Shown here one piece after another: positions 30,406 through 38,313 of a stretch of DNA of 64,000 bases. Location: positions 1 to 64,000 of the forward strand of contig NZ_FOTK01000012.1 of assembly GCF_900114535.1 (NCBI RefSeq), written 5' to 3'. The notes under the pieces were generated by a model. That model worked only from the letters and a program-made list of their open reading frames with translations. It had not been told where the DNA came from and did no database searches. A program made the position numbers and the translations under genes. Every line of letters starts with the position of its first letter. Position 1 is the stretch's first letter. The stretch is from Methylobacterium pseudosasicola. GTDB lineage: Bacteria; Pseudomonadota; Alphaproteobacteria; Rhizobiales; Beijerinckiaceae.

Positions 30406-31233
30406 TCAGGCCGCGGGGTTGATGGGCTGATGCAGCCCCTTGGGCGAGATCGTGAAGATCTCGACGCCAGTCTCGGTCACCGCCACGGTGTGCTCGAACT
30501 GGGCGGAGAGCGACCGGTCGCGGGTCACCGCGGTCCAGCCGTCGCCCAGGACCTTCACGGCCGGCCGGCCGAGATTGATCATCGGCTCGATGGTGAAGAA
30601 CTGGCCGGGCTTGAGCGGCACGTCGTAGCTCGCCTCGACGTAGTGCAGGATGGTCGGCGCGTCATGGTAGATCCGCCCGAGGCCGTGGCCGCAGAAGTCG
30701 CGCACCACCGAGCAGCGCTCGCTCTCGGCATAGGTCTGGATCGCCCGGCCGATATCGTTGGTCGAGCCGCCGGGCTTCACCGCCGCGACGCCGCGCATCA
30801 GGGCCTCGTAGGTGATCTCGCACAGGCGCTGCGCCTTGCGGGGCACCTCGCCGACATAGGCCATCCGGCTCGAATCGCCGTGCCAGCCGTCGAGGATTAG
30901 GCAGCAATCCAAGTTGACGATATCGCCCTCGCGCAGGGGCTTGTCGTTCGGGATGCCGTGGCAGACCACGTGATTGATCGAGGTGCAGATCGACTTCGGA
31001 TAGCCGCGATAGAGCAGCGAGGCCGGATAGGCCCCGTGATCCATGGCGAATTCGTAGGCGAGCTTGTCGAGCTCCTCGGTGGTGACGCCGGGCTGCGTCG
31101 CCTCCATCAGGACGTCCAGGGCCTCGGCGGTCAGGCGCCCGGCCCGGCGCATGCCCTCGAATCCCTCCGGGCCGTGGATCGGCGGCTCCGGCGCGCGGCG
31201 CGTGCCCTGCGCAGTGGCCTGTTCCTGTTGCAT
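30406..31233 (-). CDS. map: Type I methionine aminopeptidase
   Basis: The 275-residue metalloenzyme removes the initiator Met from nascent proteins. The metal ligands are all visible: Asp in LILDGWHGDSS (two Asp), His in CGHGLGRIYHD, Glu in FTIEPMINLG and Glu in QFEHTVAV; the substrate-binding His is in NHVVCHGIPN. ATG at 31233 gives a usual length; an in-frame ATG 99 nt further upstream adds a non-conserved stretch. radC follows after 6 nt. Confidence 0.95.
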   Translation of the reverse strand: MQQEQATAQGTRRAPEPPIHGPEGFEGMRRAGRLTAEALDVLMEATQPGVTTEELDKLAYEFAMDHGAYPASLLYRGYPKSICTSINHVVCHGIPNDKPLREGDIVNLDCCLILDGWHGDSSRMAYVGEVPRKAQRLCEITYEALMRGVAAVKPGGSTNDIGRAIQTYAESERCSVVRDFCGHGLGRIYHDAPTILHYVEASYDVPLKPGQFFTIEPMINLGRPAVKVLGDGWTAVTRDRSLSAQFEHTVAVTETGVEIFTISPKGLHQPINPAA

Positions 31234-31448
31234 CGTCGAGACTTTTTGCGGCGTCGTAAATCGGTTGTTCGACCTATGTACGGTGCGGGGCGCGGCAGGC
31301 CAAGCCGCCAGCGCCCGGCGGTACACCGTCACGCAGCCGGGGAGGCTTGCGCCGGCCGCGGGGCTGGCGGCATAAGCGGCCGCGAGGTGCCCCGGAGCGC
31401 CCGGGCAGATTCGCCCGCGCGGACGGGTGCGGGGCAGGCGAGGGCCGT

Positions 31449-31706
31449 ATGGCAGGCAAGGCGGTACCGCACTTCCACAACGAGCCGGGCGTGCCGGTGA
31501 TCGCGGTCGGGGTGAAGGAATTCATGTGCATCGGCGCGCTGCCGCCGTTCGACCACCCGCACGTGTTCCTCGACATGGGCGCCGACACCGAGATCATCTG
31601 CCAGTACTGCTCGACGCTCTATCGCTACCGCGCCGGCCTGAAGGCCGACGAGGCCGATCCGCAGGCCTGCGTCTGGCACGACGCCGCCGCCATCGCCGCG
31701 GAGTAG
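31449..31706 (+). CDS. Zinc-finger domain-containing protein (NDUFS6-like, zf-CHCC)
   Basis: The 85-residue protein carries the CHCC zinc site: Cys in EFMCIGALPPF, His in DHPHVFLDMG and the pair CQYC in EIICQYCSTLYRY. This domain occurs in the mitochondrial complex I subunit NDUFS6 and in small alphaproteobacterial proteins of unclear role. ATG at 31449 begins MAGKAVPHFHNEPG. It starts about 215 nt from divergent map, and the FAD monooxygenase follows after 11 nt on the same strand. Confidence 0.88.
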   Translation: MAGKAVPHFHNEPGVPVIAVGVKEFMCIGALPPFDHPHVFLDMGADTEIICQYCSTLYRYRAGLKADEADPQACVWHDAAAIAAE

Positions 31707-31717
31707 CACACCCTCCC

Positions 31718-32914
31718 TTGCCCTCGGACAGTCGAACGCCCCTAGAGATCGGAATCGTCGGGGCCGGGATCGGCGGTCTGACCGCGGCCCTGGCCCTGTC
31801 GGATGCCGGGCACGCCGTCACGGTGATCGAGCGCCGCACCGGCTTCAGCGAGGTCGGGGCCGGAATCCAGATCTCCCCGAACGCCAGCCGGGTGCTGGCC
31901 GAGCTCGGCCTCTCGGCGGCCCTGCGCCGGGCGGCGAGCGAGCCGCCTTCGGTGGAGGTGCGCGCCCTCGACAGCGGCCGGCGGATCGGCGGCGTCGCCC
32001 TCGGCGCGGCGGCGCAGCAACGCTTCGGCGCGCCCTACTACGTGATCCACCGGGCCGACCTGCAGACCCTGCTGCTCGACGCCCTGCGCAGCCGCCCGGC
32101 GATCCGCCTGATGATGGGCCGCGACATCACCGGCCTGGCCGAGACCGATTCCGGCGCCGTCCTCACCGCCGAGAGCAGCGGCGGCGCCCAGGCCCTGCCG
32201 TTCGACCTGGTGATCGGCGCCGACGGGTTGCGCTCGCGCCTGCGCGCCCATCTCGACGCGGCGCCGCTGCGACCGGGCCGGGCGGCGGCCTGGCGCGCCC
32301 TGATCCCGAGCGAGGCGGTGCCCGAGGCGTTGCAGGGCCCGGCCACGGGCCTTTGGCTCGGCCGGGGCCGGCACGTTGTGCATTACCCGGTGCGGGGCGG
32401 CCGCTTCCTCAACGTCGTGGCGGTGGTGCCCGAGGCGGTGGGCGACGAGGATTGGGGGCGGCTGGGCGAGCCGGCGGTCCTGCGCGCGCATCTGCGCGGC
32501 TGCGCCGGCCCCTTGCGCGATCTGCTGAGCCTGCCCGATTCTTGGCTGGTCTGGTCGCTGGCCGACCGGGCCGTGGCCCGTCCTCTGGCCGCCGGCCGGG
32601 TGGCGCTGCTCGGCGACGCGGCGCACCCGGTCCTGCCCTACCTCGCACAGGGGGCCGGTCTGGCGATCGAGGATGCCGCCGTGCTGAGCCGCGCCCTGGC
32701 GGACCACGCCGACGTTTCCGCGGCGCTCGCCGCCTATTCCGCCGCCCGGACGGCCCGGGTGCGGCGGGTGCAGTGGGCGGCGCGCTCCAACGGCCGGACC
32801 TACCATGCCGGCCGCCTCCTGAGCTTCGCCCGCAACACCGTGATGGCCCGCCTCGGCCCCGACGGCATGCGCGACCGCTACGCTTGGCTCTACGGCTGGA
32901 CGCCCCCCGCTTGA
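31718..32914 (+). CDS. FAD-dependent aromatic monooxygenase
   Basis: The 398-residue protein is a group A flavin monooxygenase. The FAD-binding motif GIVGAGIGGLTAALALSDAG, the internal LVIGADGLRSRLR and the C-terminal VALLGDAAHPVLPYLAQGAG are classic for the salicylate or hydroxybenzoate hydroxylase group. The best start is TTG at 31718, 11 nt after the zinc-finger gene, because no ATG or GTG lies just ahead of the FAD motif. The substrate is not predictable; a phenolic acid is typical. Confidence 0.88.
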   Translation: MPSDSRTPLEIGIVGAGIGGLTAALALSDAGHAVTVIERRTGFSEVGAGIQISPNASRVLAELGLSAALRRAASEPPSVEVRALDSGRRIGGVALGAAAQQRFGAPYYVIHRADLQTLLLDALRSRPAIRLMMGRDITGLAETDSGAVLTAESSGGAQALPFDLVIGADGLRSRLRAHLDAAPLRPGRAAAWRALIPSEAVPEALQGPATGLWLGRGRHVVHYPVRGGRFLNVVAVVPEAVGDEDWGRLGEPAVLRAHLRGCAGPLRDLLSLPDSWLVWSLADRAVARPLAAGRVALLGDAAHPVLPYLAQGAGLAIEDAAVLSRALADHADVSAALAAYSAARTARVRRVQWAARSNGRTYHAGRLLSFARNTVMARLGPDGMRDRYAWLYGWTPPA

Positions 32915-32948
32915 TCACGCGCGCTGGCGCCGCTACCGAGGGGCCCAT

Positions 32949-33035
<87 letters not shown>

Positions 33036-33096
33036 ACACCTGGCAGGCTTGTGAATATCCGGCCTCACCGACCGGGGTAACGGTAGCCCCTCGCAC

Positions 33097-33160
33097 GGGA
33101 CGCGCAAGCGGCCTCGAACCTGTGACTCCTACCTTGTCAAGGTAGCGTGCTGACGGGCGC
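33097..33160 (-). pseudogene. Decayed tRNA remnant, Val(GAC)-like
   Basis: Read on the minus strand, a perfect 5-bp anticodon stem CTACC/GGTAG holds the loop TTGACAA with anticodon GAC (33129-33145), followed by AGGAGTCACAGGTTCGAGG, which matches the variable and T-loop region of a valine-type tRNA. The T-stem no longer pairs, and no matching acceptor arms are found, so it is scored as a remnant. It sits 62 nt past the functional tRNA-Leu in the opposite orientation. Confidence 0.5.
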
Positions 33161-33163
33161 CAG

Positions 33164-33206
33164 CTTGGCATCCGCAAGACTTGGCGTCCGTATGACTTGG
33201 CGGAGG
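33164..33206. repeat. 16-bp tandem repeat between the two tRNA remnants
   Basis: Two 16-bp units with consensus CTTGGCRTCCGYAWGA stand head to tail (33164-33179, 33180-33195), followed by a partial third unit CTTGGCGGAGG. On the minus strand each unit contains CGGAYGCCA, which looks like a tRNA acceptor end plus CCA. They may be footprints of repeated recombination at tRNA 3' ends. No coding or CRISPR interpretation fits. Confidence 0.55.
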
Positions 33207-33253
33207 GAGCGGGCTTCGAACCTGCAACCAAACCGTTATGAGCGGTCGGCTCG
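33198..33253 (-). pseudogene. Decayed tRNA remnant, CAU-anticodon-like
   Basis: On the minus strand the 3' half of a tRNA is clear: anticodon stem-loop ACCG-CTCATAA-CGGT (33232-33246, anticodon CAT), then TTGGTTGCAGGTTCGAAG with a near-intact T-arm, and an end reading CTCCCTCCGCCA. The 5' half is degenerate. It resembles tRNA-Met or the Ile2 isoacceptor. It points the same way as the Val-like piece, opposite to tRNA-Leu. Confidence 0.5.
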
Positions 33254-33358
33254 CATCGTCGGATGATGGACTGGTCAGACTGGTACCGCCGGGATGGATG
33301 GACAGCCGACTCACGCTGCCGACCATCGGACGTTGCAACCCCAGAGATGGAGCTCACA

Positions 33359-33517
33359 ATGAACCCCGAAGAGGAGGTGCAATGGCTGCGGCTGCGTATC
33401 GTCGCGTTGGAAGCGAAGGCCTCCGAGGCGGAACGCCAGATCCGAACCTTAGGCTGGGGCATGCTGTTTTTGTTGGCCGTCGCTTGTGCGGACTTCATCC
33501 GAATATTCGTCGCATAA
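33359..33517 (+). CDS. Small single-helix membrane protein
   Basis: The 52-residue product starts at ATG 33359 with GGAG 9 nt upstream. Residues 1-32 (MNPEEEVQWLRLRIVALEAK and on) look like an amphipathic or coiled-coil helix, and residues 33-50 (GWGMLFLLAVACADFIRIFV) form a membrane helix. No family was recognised. It lies between decayed tRNA pieces and a broken IS5-like transposase, so it may be cargo or debris; the good ribosome-binding site argues that it is translated. Confidence 0.5.
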   Translation: MNPEEEVQWLRLRIVALEAKASEAERQIRTLGWGMLFLLAVACADFIRIFVA

Positions 33518-34113
33518 GCGACACCTCAACTCGGACGTGCCTGGCGATCAGCTGGACCAGTTCGAGCGAGGCCGCCGCGCGTTCGGCGGTCAGTGTACTG
33601 GCGACGGCTGGCACGGATGCCAGCCGCCCCAGTGGCCGAGCCAGCCAAAGGTGCGCTCGACCACCCAGCGCCGCTCCAGCACGACGAAGCCCGTCTGATC
33701 GGGTTCCTTCTCGACGACGCGGTGGCGCATGCCGGGGATATGGCACCACTCCCGGCAGCGCTCGGCCGGAAGGCGCCATCCAGAATGGCCAGAGACAGGC
33801 TGGGCCACTGCTCTTTGCCATCATCGAGGGCCGACAGCGTGTCGCGATCCTGCACGTTGGCCGGCACCACGGCCATCGCCAGGATGTGACCCTCGGCATC
33901 GACCAGGGCCATGCGTTTGCGCCCGACCAGCCTTTTGGCTCCGTCGTAGCCGCGCGGCCCGCGTACGCCGATGCACAGGACGCTTTGTGCGTCGATGATC
34001 GCCACCCGCGGCGTGGGACACCGGCCGCAGCGCCGTCGCTGCCGACGGACCAGAGCCCGCCTCCGGCTCTCGAACAGGCCCTTATCGATCCAGCGCCGGA
34101 ACCAGCCGTAGCA
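33495..34113 (-). pseudogene. IS5-like transposase, broken by frameshifts
   Basis: Pieces of one transposase appear in three frames on the minus strand. The N-terminal part reads YGWFRRWIDKGLF, then AIIDAQSV, GVRGPRGYDGAKRLVGRKR and VDAEGHILAMAVVP. After the first shift (near 33780) it reads GMRHRVVEKEPDQTGFVVLE, then RRWVVERTFGWLGHWGG. A second shift near 33620 leads to RLASVPAVASTLTAERAAAS. The DDE-type motif context (IDAQS; RRWVVER) fits IS5-family enzymes. At least two frameshifts make it inactive. It abuts the IS701-like remnant at about 34114. Confidence 0.75.
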
Positions 34114-34733
34114 TTACAGTTGCGTTTTTTGGCTTTTCCGTCGTCGGCCTATTTTGCTGGGCTCACGGCGGTGACCCCCTTTGTCGTCCGACGCTCGACG
34201 TTTGAGATGGGCGTCTTGGGCAGCCGCTTGATGCGTACGTCGCCAGAGCGACCACGCGATGACGTGGGCGGGCTGGATGCGCCGCTGCGCCAGCCGCACG
34301 GCGAGGCGGCGGATCTCCTGGACCGACCAGCGGATCAGTGAGCGCGCCGCCTTGGGGGGCGTGATCTCGTCCTGGCTCGTCTTTTTGGGGGCGGCGCGTT
34401 GGCGTGATGGTGGATCACCGCCAGCAGGGCGAAGGCCATCATCACCAGGCTGACGTGCCGGTGCCAGCCATGCCAGGAGCGGGTCTCGTTGTGAGCGAGC
34501 CCAAGTTCGGACTTGGCCGTCTCGAACGCGTCCTCGATCGTCCAGCGCCGGCCCTCGACCGCCACCAGGGTCGCGATCGGCGTGCCGGCCGGGCAGCAGG
34601 TCGTGAAGTAGGCCCGCTCGCCGTCAGCCAAGCTCCGGCGGATCAGCAGGCCGCGCGTCCACACGCCGGTCTGGTCGTCGTCGACGCCAGCGAGGTCGGC
34701 CAGCTCGCAATAGTATTTGTGTTGCGACACGAG
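34114..34733 (-). pseudogene. IS701-like transposase, N-truncated and frameshifted
   Basis: The C-terminal half of an IS701-type transposase is readable on the minus strand: GVWTRGLLIRRSLADGERAY, VEGRRWTIEDAFETAKSELG and LAHNETRSWHGWHRHVSLVM. Near 34340 the frame shifts, and the protein continues as RSLIRWSVQEIRRLAVRLAQ, then RRIQPAHVIAWSLWRR. Everything before ELADLAGVDDDQTG is missing. It sits nose to tail with the IS5-like remnant, so the locus has taken more than one insertion and then decayed. Confidence 0.78.
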
Positions 34734-34795
34734 ACAGATGGGGACGGTCAGCAGAGGACCTCAAACAGGCTCTCAGCCCCAGAGCCGGCTAAGGG

Positions 34796-34905
34796 CGCCC
34801 CACACCGTCCTTGCGAGCGCTGCGAAGCAACCTAGGGCGGCGCGCGATCTCCAAGTGTTGCGTTTCCCTAAGTTGCTTCGCTGCGCTCGCAATGACGGTG
34901 GGGCG
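34796..34905. repeat. Large imperfect inverted repeat, about 110 bp
   Basis: Two arms of about 40 nt face each other around a 28-nt centre: CGCCCC..., then GTCCTTGCGAGCG and GAAGCAACC on the left, and GTTGCTTCGC, CGCTCGCAATGACGG and TGGGGCG on the right. Differences are a 2-nt insertion and a few substitutions. It resembles the TTGCGAGCG.../...CGCTCGCAA elements that I know as dispersed repeats in Methylobacterium and Rhizobiales. It has no coding capacity. The rest of 34734-35090 is AT-richer and holds no gene. Confidence 0.65.
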
Positions 34906-35090
34906 TTTGTCTTGACACCGGCGCCACGTCGTGCCCCGATGCTCTCAAGTTCTCAGATAACAACCTCAACAATTTCTTTGAAAAATCATTCCGCCGTCTG
35001 ATTATTCGCCAAGCGGCGCTGGGCATTTTCCTCAGGCTTATCTTGGCCTCAGCTTATTGATAGACAAAACCTGTTCGCGGGAGAATCATC

Positions 35091-35831
35091 GTGTTTTCAG
35101 CGTACCTGAAATACGTCGGCAGCTCCTATCATCCGCCCGCGGAGACGACGAAAACGTCCACGCCTTCAACTTTGGATCGGCGCAGCCGGACGACCGCCAC
35201 GCAATCGACCACGACGACGGACACGGACAAGAAATCCTTCTCGCAGGTCGCCGTCGACGCCCGGAAGTTTCTCAATGCCGGCTATCAGAAGCTCGGCAAG
35301 GTGGCCGATGCCGCCACCACCGATCAGGATTGGCACGGCACCATCCGCATCCAGAATCTGGACCGCCGCGCGCTCTACGCCATCGCCACGAATCACGGCA
35401 GTCTGTTCTCCGCGACCGAGGTAAAGGCGGCCAAATCCGAGGTCGCGTCCATCGAGGCCCGTGCGTCCAAGGCCGCCAACCCGCGCGGCACCGACGCGGC
35501 GGCGGCCGCCAAGGCGGCGATCACCGTGCTGGACGGCGCCGGCCCGGAGGAAAAAGCCTCCCTCGACTGGGCGCAGAGGCGCGCCGCGGCGCAGGTTCAG
35601 TATCAAGGCCTCGCGAAGGAGCGGCACCAGGGCCGTGCCGCCCTGAGCGTCGAAACCGACAACCCGGTCGTCAACCACTTCGTCAAAGCCTGGAGCGAGC
35701 TGGAGAAATCAAAAGCCTATGCCCAGGATCCCGCATCCGCTCGCATCGAAGACACGCCGTCCTGGTCGAAGGGCGTCTCGCTCTGGAAGAGCCTTCAGGA
35801 ATCGCAGACCAAGACGCTCGGCCGGCTGTAA
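35091..35831 (+). CDS. Hypothetical protein with a Thr/Ser-rich N-terminus
   Basis: The 246-residue protein starts at GTG 35091 with GGGAG 7-8 nt upstream. Residues 15-47 are very rich in Thr and Ser (TTKTSTPSTLDRRSRTTATQ, then STTTTDTD), followed by a helical, Ala-rich region (KAAKSEVASIEARASKAANP) and a charged C-terminus. There is no signal peptide, membrane helix or catalytic motif. The disordered, hydroxyl-rich N-terminus recalls unstructured secretion signals, but that is speculation. No family was recognised. It lies just after the insertion-sequence scar. Confidence 0.6.
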   Translation: MFSAYLKYVGSSYHPPAETTKTSTPSTLDRRSRTTATQSTTTTDTDKKSFSQVAVDARKFLNAGYQKLGKVADAATTDQDWHGTIRIQNLDRRALYAIATNHGSLFSATEVKAAKSEVASIEARASKAANPRGTDAAAAAKAAITVLDGAGPEEKASLDWAQRRAAAQVQYQGLAKERHQGRAALSVETDNPVVNHFVKAWSELEKSKAYAQDPASARIEDTPSWSKGVSLWKSLQESQTKTLGRL

Positions 35832-35873
35832 ACGCGTTTCGAACGATCCTTCACGATTGGACAAGGCTCTGCG

Positions 35874-36551
35874 ATGTCCTGGCATGTGCATTGGCTTGAG
35901 GCCTCAGGCGATCTGCTGCCCTGGCGGGACACCGTCGCAGCGGAGATCGCGGTCGCCCGCGACGCCATTGCGCGCGTGTTGCCGTTGCCGTCCCTCGATA
36001 TCCTCGTGGAACGCCGCCCAGGCGAGACGATTCCCGAGACCGGCACGGCTGGGCGCGCCTATCGGCCGAGCCTGTTCTCGCTGACTCTCGATCCCGACAA
36101 CCCGAACTTCGCGACTTCGCTCGGCAACGGCGACATCCGCAGGACGGTGGTGCACGAGGTCCATCATTGCCTGCGCATGGCTGGCCCGGGCTACGGCGCG
36201 ACGCTCGGCGAAGCCCTGGTCAGCGAAGGCTTGGCCGGCCGGTTCGTCAGCCACCTGTTCGGCACGCCGCCCGAGCCGTGGGAATCGGCCGTGTCCGACG
36301 CCGTGCTGGAAGCGAACCGGCCCGATCCCGCCGCACTCGCGGACACGGGTCACAATCACGCCGCCTGGTTCTACGGGCGCGGCGGGCGCTACCCGCGCTG
36401 GCTCGGCTATACGCTCGGCTACCGGATCGTCGGGGATTGGCTCGAAGCAGGGCCGGCGCCGGATGGGGACGCGTGGGTCCATGTCCCCGCCAACAAGGTG
36501 CTGGCGGCGGCCCGGGGGCGTACGCTGGCCGAAGCCTCGATGTCGGCATGA
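35874..36551 (+). CDS. Putative zinc metalloprotease (DUF2268-like, HExxH)
   Basis: The 225-residue protein has the gluzincin-type motif HEVHHCLR at about residue 93, with a candidate third ligand Glu in EALVSEGLAGRFV about 27 residues later, as in the DUF2268 predicted Zn-dependent protease family. A later GHNHAAWFYGRGGRYPRWLG block is also typical. There is no signal peptide, so it acts in the cytoplasm or on an unknown partner. Its stop overlaps the start of the GNAT gene (ATGA), which indicates translational coupling. Confidence 0.75.
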   Translation: MSWHVHWLEASGDLLPWRDTVAAEIAVARDAIARVLPLPSLDILVERRPGETIPETGTAGRAYRPSLFSLTLDPDNPNFATSLGNGDIRRTVVHEVHHCLRMAGPGYGATLGEALVSEGLAGRFVSHLFGTPPEPWESAVSDAVLEANRPDPAALADTGHNHAAWFYGRGGRYPRWLGYTLGYRIVGDWLEAGPAPDGDAWVHVPANKVLAAARGRTLAEASMSA

Positions 36552-37060
36552 CCGAAGCGCCTTTCGCCGTCCTGCGCCTCGGCGCGGCGGACGCGGCCGA
36601 CTTTCGCGAGATCCGGCTCCACGGCCTGCGCAGGCATCCCGAGGCCTTCGGCGCCTCCTACGAGGACGAGACGAGCCTCAGTCTCGAAGAGTCCGCGCGA
36701 CGCCTCGATAGCGGAATCGTCTTCGGCGTTCGCCGAGCAGGTCGATCGGGTCTCGACGGTGTTGCCGGGCTCCATATTCCGCAGGCGATCAAGACCCGAC
36801 ATAAGGGGATGCTCTGGGGGATGTATGTCCGGTCGGAAGCCCGAGGCATGGGTTTCGGGTCCGTGCTGCTAGCCCGGGTGATCGCGCACGCCGCCGCGGT
36901 GGTCGAGGAACTGACCTTGTCGGTTGGGGCGTCCAACGAGCAGGCGATGGGTCTCTACACCCGGGCCGGATTCGAGCGTTACGGGCTGGAAGAGCGTGCG
37001 CTGAAGATCGAGGGTCGATACTACGATGAAGTTTGGATGCGCTTGGTGTTGGCAGGCTAG
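36548..37060 (+). CDS. GNAT-family N-acetyltransferase
   Basis: The 170-residue protein has the acetyl-CoA-binding motif of the family: MLWGMYVRSEARGMGFGSVL, then LARVIAHA, with the R/Q-x-x-G-x-G/A pattern reading RGMGFG. The C-terminal SVGASNEQAMGLYTRAGFER closes the fold. The acceptor substrate is unknown. It overlaps the DUF2268-like gene by 4 nt and precedes the photosynthesis cluster without any obvious functional link. Confidence 0.88.
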   Translation: MTEAPFAVLRLGAADAADFREIRLHGLRRHPEAFGASYEDETSLSLEESARRLDSGIVFGVRRAGRSGLDGVAGLHIPQAIKTRHKGMLWGMYVRSEARGMGFGSVLLARVIAHAAAVVEELTLSVGASNEQAMGLYTRAGFERYGLEERALKIEGRYYDEVWMRLVLAG

Positions 37061-37389
37061 CCCGCCGAATTTCGCCCCCTGCATCGAAAACTTCACGGAT
37101 ACTCCGACCCACGCCTTCCTCCTGAAGTGCTGCGCAGCAGCCTCGAAGGAGGCTTCCAGGGATCGCTGAGCTATCTGGAGGGCTTCTTCGAGGTCTCCGC
37201 TTCGCTGCGGCACCTCAGGATGAGGGGGCGGGTGGGAGATTCGCAGCTGATGACTTGGTCGTAATGTGTTGAGGGATCCGGCACGACTTGAAGATTGCTG
37301 TGAACCGCCCATCGAGGGCGATCGAATTCACGACGGGATGGGTTATCGGGCACCGGCCCGCACTGAACGCCTCCCCGCCCCAAAAACAA
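37061..37389. other. Intergenic region at the left edge of the photosynthesis cluster
   Basis: About 330 nt separate the GNAT gene from the convergent crtC stop. The stretch 37189-37229 contains CTTCGCTGCGGCACCTCAGG followed by ATGAGG, of a type I associate with dispersed alphaproteobacterial repeats; CCTCAGGATGAGG at 37213-37225 is a small inverted repeat. No gene is seen. In other purple bacteria crtA, crtI or crtB genes lie on this side of crtC; here they are absent. Confidence 0.4.
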
Positions 37390-38313
37390 TCACCCCGCAT
37401 AGGGTCGCGGCATGCGGAACGGCAGCATCAGCTGCACCAGCGGGTTGCGGAAGCGGTCGAGCGACAGGCTTTCGTGGACCGCGCGCACCGGCTCGCCGCA
37501 GAGCGTGGAGGCGAGCAGGGAGCGCGAATAGAACGGCGTGTCCTCGAAGGTGGTGAGCACTCGGGAGCGGCCGTCGTCGCTGCGGGTCTCCCGGGGCATG
37601 CGCCAGAACGACGTGGTCGGCAGGGTCGCGGCCAGGGGCGGGCGGATCTCCCGGCGGCTGCCGTCGTGGGAGAAGCGCAGGGACAGGTTCTGGCCCCCGC
37701 CGTTGCGGTGGCGCACGTCGTACAGGATCGCGGCGCCGTCCGGCAGATCGGCCCGGCACCAGGTCCAGCGGGTGAAGGCCGAGGCCAGGGGCTCGTCGCC
37801 GTCGTTGGTGTCGAAATAGCCGCTGCCGGTCCAGCGGAGACCGGGCTGCTCGAGATCGACTTCGACCCGCGAGGACGGGGCCATCGGCCACCAGCGGTGC
37901 CGGCCGCCGGGATCGAGCTGGAACGGCCCGGGGGTGAAGCCCCGCGGCTGGAGCCGCACCGTGCCGCGGATCCGCCGGGGCAGGGGGGCACCGCGCTCGT
38001 CGATCCGGATGGTCAGGGCCGTGCCGTCCCACTCCATGGCGCTCGGGCCGATGGCGATGGAATGCCGGCTTCGGGACAGGCTGCCTGCGCCGCGCTCGGT
38101 CATGGCGAAGCGGCTGCGGTCGCCGTACAGCACCACGTTCATGGCGCAGTGGGCGAAGGGGTCCTTGTCGGCGCTCCAGCCGTAATAGGGCGAGAACACG
38201 CTGCCAATGAAGGCGATGATCGTCAGCCCCTGGCGACCGTCGTCGCTTACCGCATCGACATACCACCACGCATAGCCGTTCTGCGCGACCGGGCCGTCGA
38301 ATCGCGGTCCTGC
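37390..38313 (-). CDS. crtC: Carotenoid 1,2-hydratase (hydroxyneurosporene synthase)
   Basis: CrtC adds water to the terminal psi end of neurosporene or lycopene in the spheroidene/spirilloxanthin pathway. Hallmarks are NGYAWWYVDAVSDDGRQGLT, then IIAFIGSVFSPYYGWS, and the lipocalin-like blocks GSGYFDTNDGDEPLASAFTR and LARTLCGEPVRAVHESL-like C-terminal text. The start is a problem: homology begins near 38307, but the only ATG in frame is at 38592 and the next GTG is at 38199, inside the conserved region. Only CTG codons occur between. The reported 5' end marks where homology begins, not a start codon. The 5' part overlaps the end of crtD. Confidence 0.9.
   Translation of the reverse strand, partial: AGPRFDGPVAQNGYAWWYVDAVSDDGRQGLTIIAFIGSVFSPYYGWSADKDPFAHCAMNVVLYGDRSRFAMTERGAGSLSRSRHSIAIGPSAMEWDGTALTIRIDERGAPLPRRIRGTVRLQPRGFTPGPFQLDPGGRHRWWPMAPSSRVEVDLEQPGLRWTGSGYFDTNDGDEPLASAFTRWTWCRADLPDGAAILYDVRHRNGGGQNLSLRFSHDGSRREIRPPLAATLPTTSFWRMPRETRSDDGRSRVLTTFEDTPFYSRSLLASTLCGEPVRAVHESLSLDRFRNPLVQLMLPFRMPRPYAG

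Noticed and set aside
31718..32914. ubiH-type ubiquinone hydroxylase as the identity of the FAD monooxygenase
   Set aside because: The motifs fit group A aromatic hydroxylases in general. No ubiquinone gene is adjacent, so a specific name is not supported.
33164..33206. Tandem 16-bp units as a CRISPR array
   Set aside because: There are no spacers between units, units are too short, and no cas gene is in the window.
33198..33253. A functional tRNA-Met or tRNA-Ile
   Set aside because: The 5' half and acceptor pairing cannot be made, so it was listed as a remnant.
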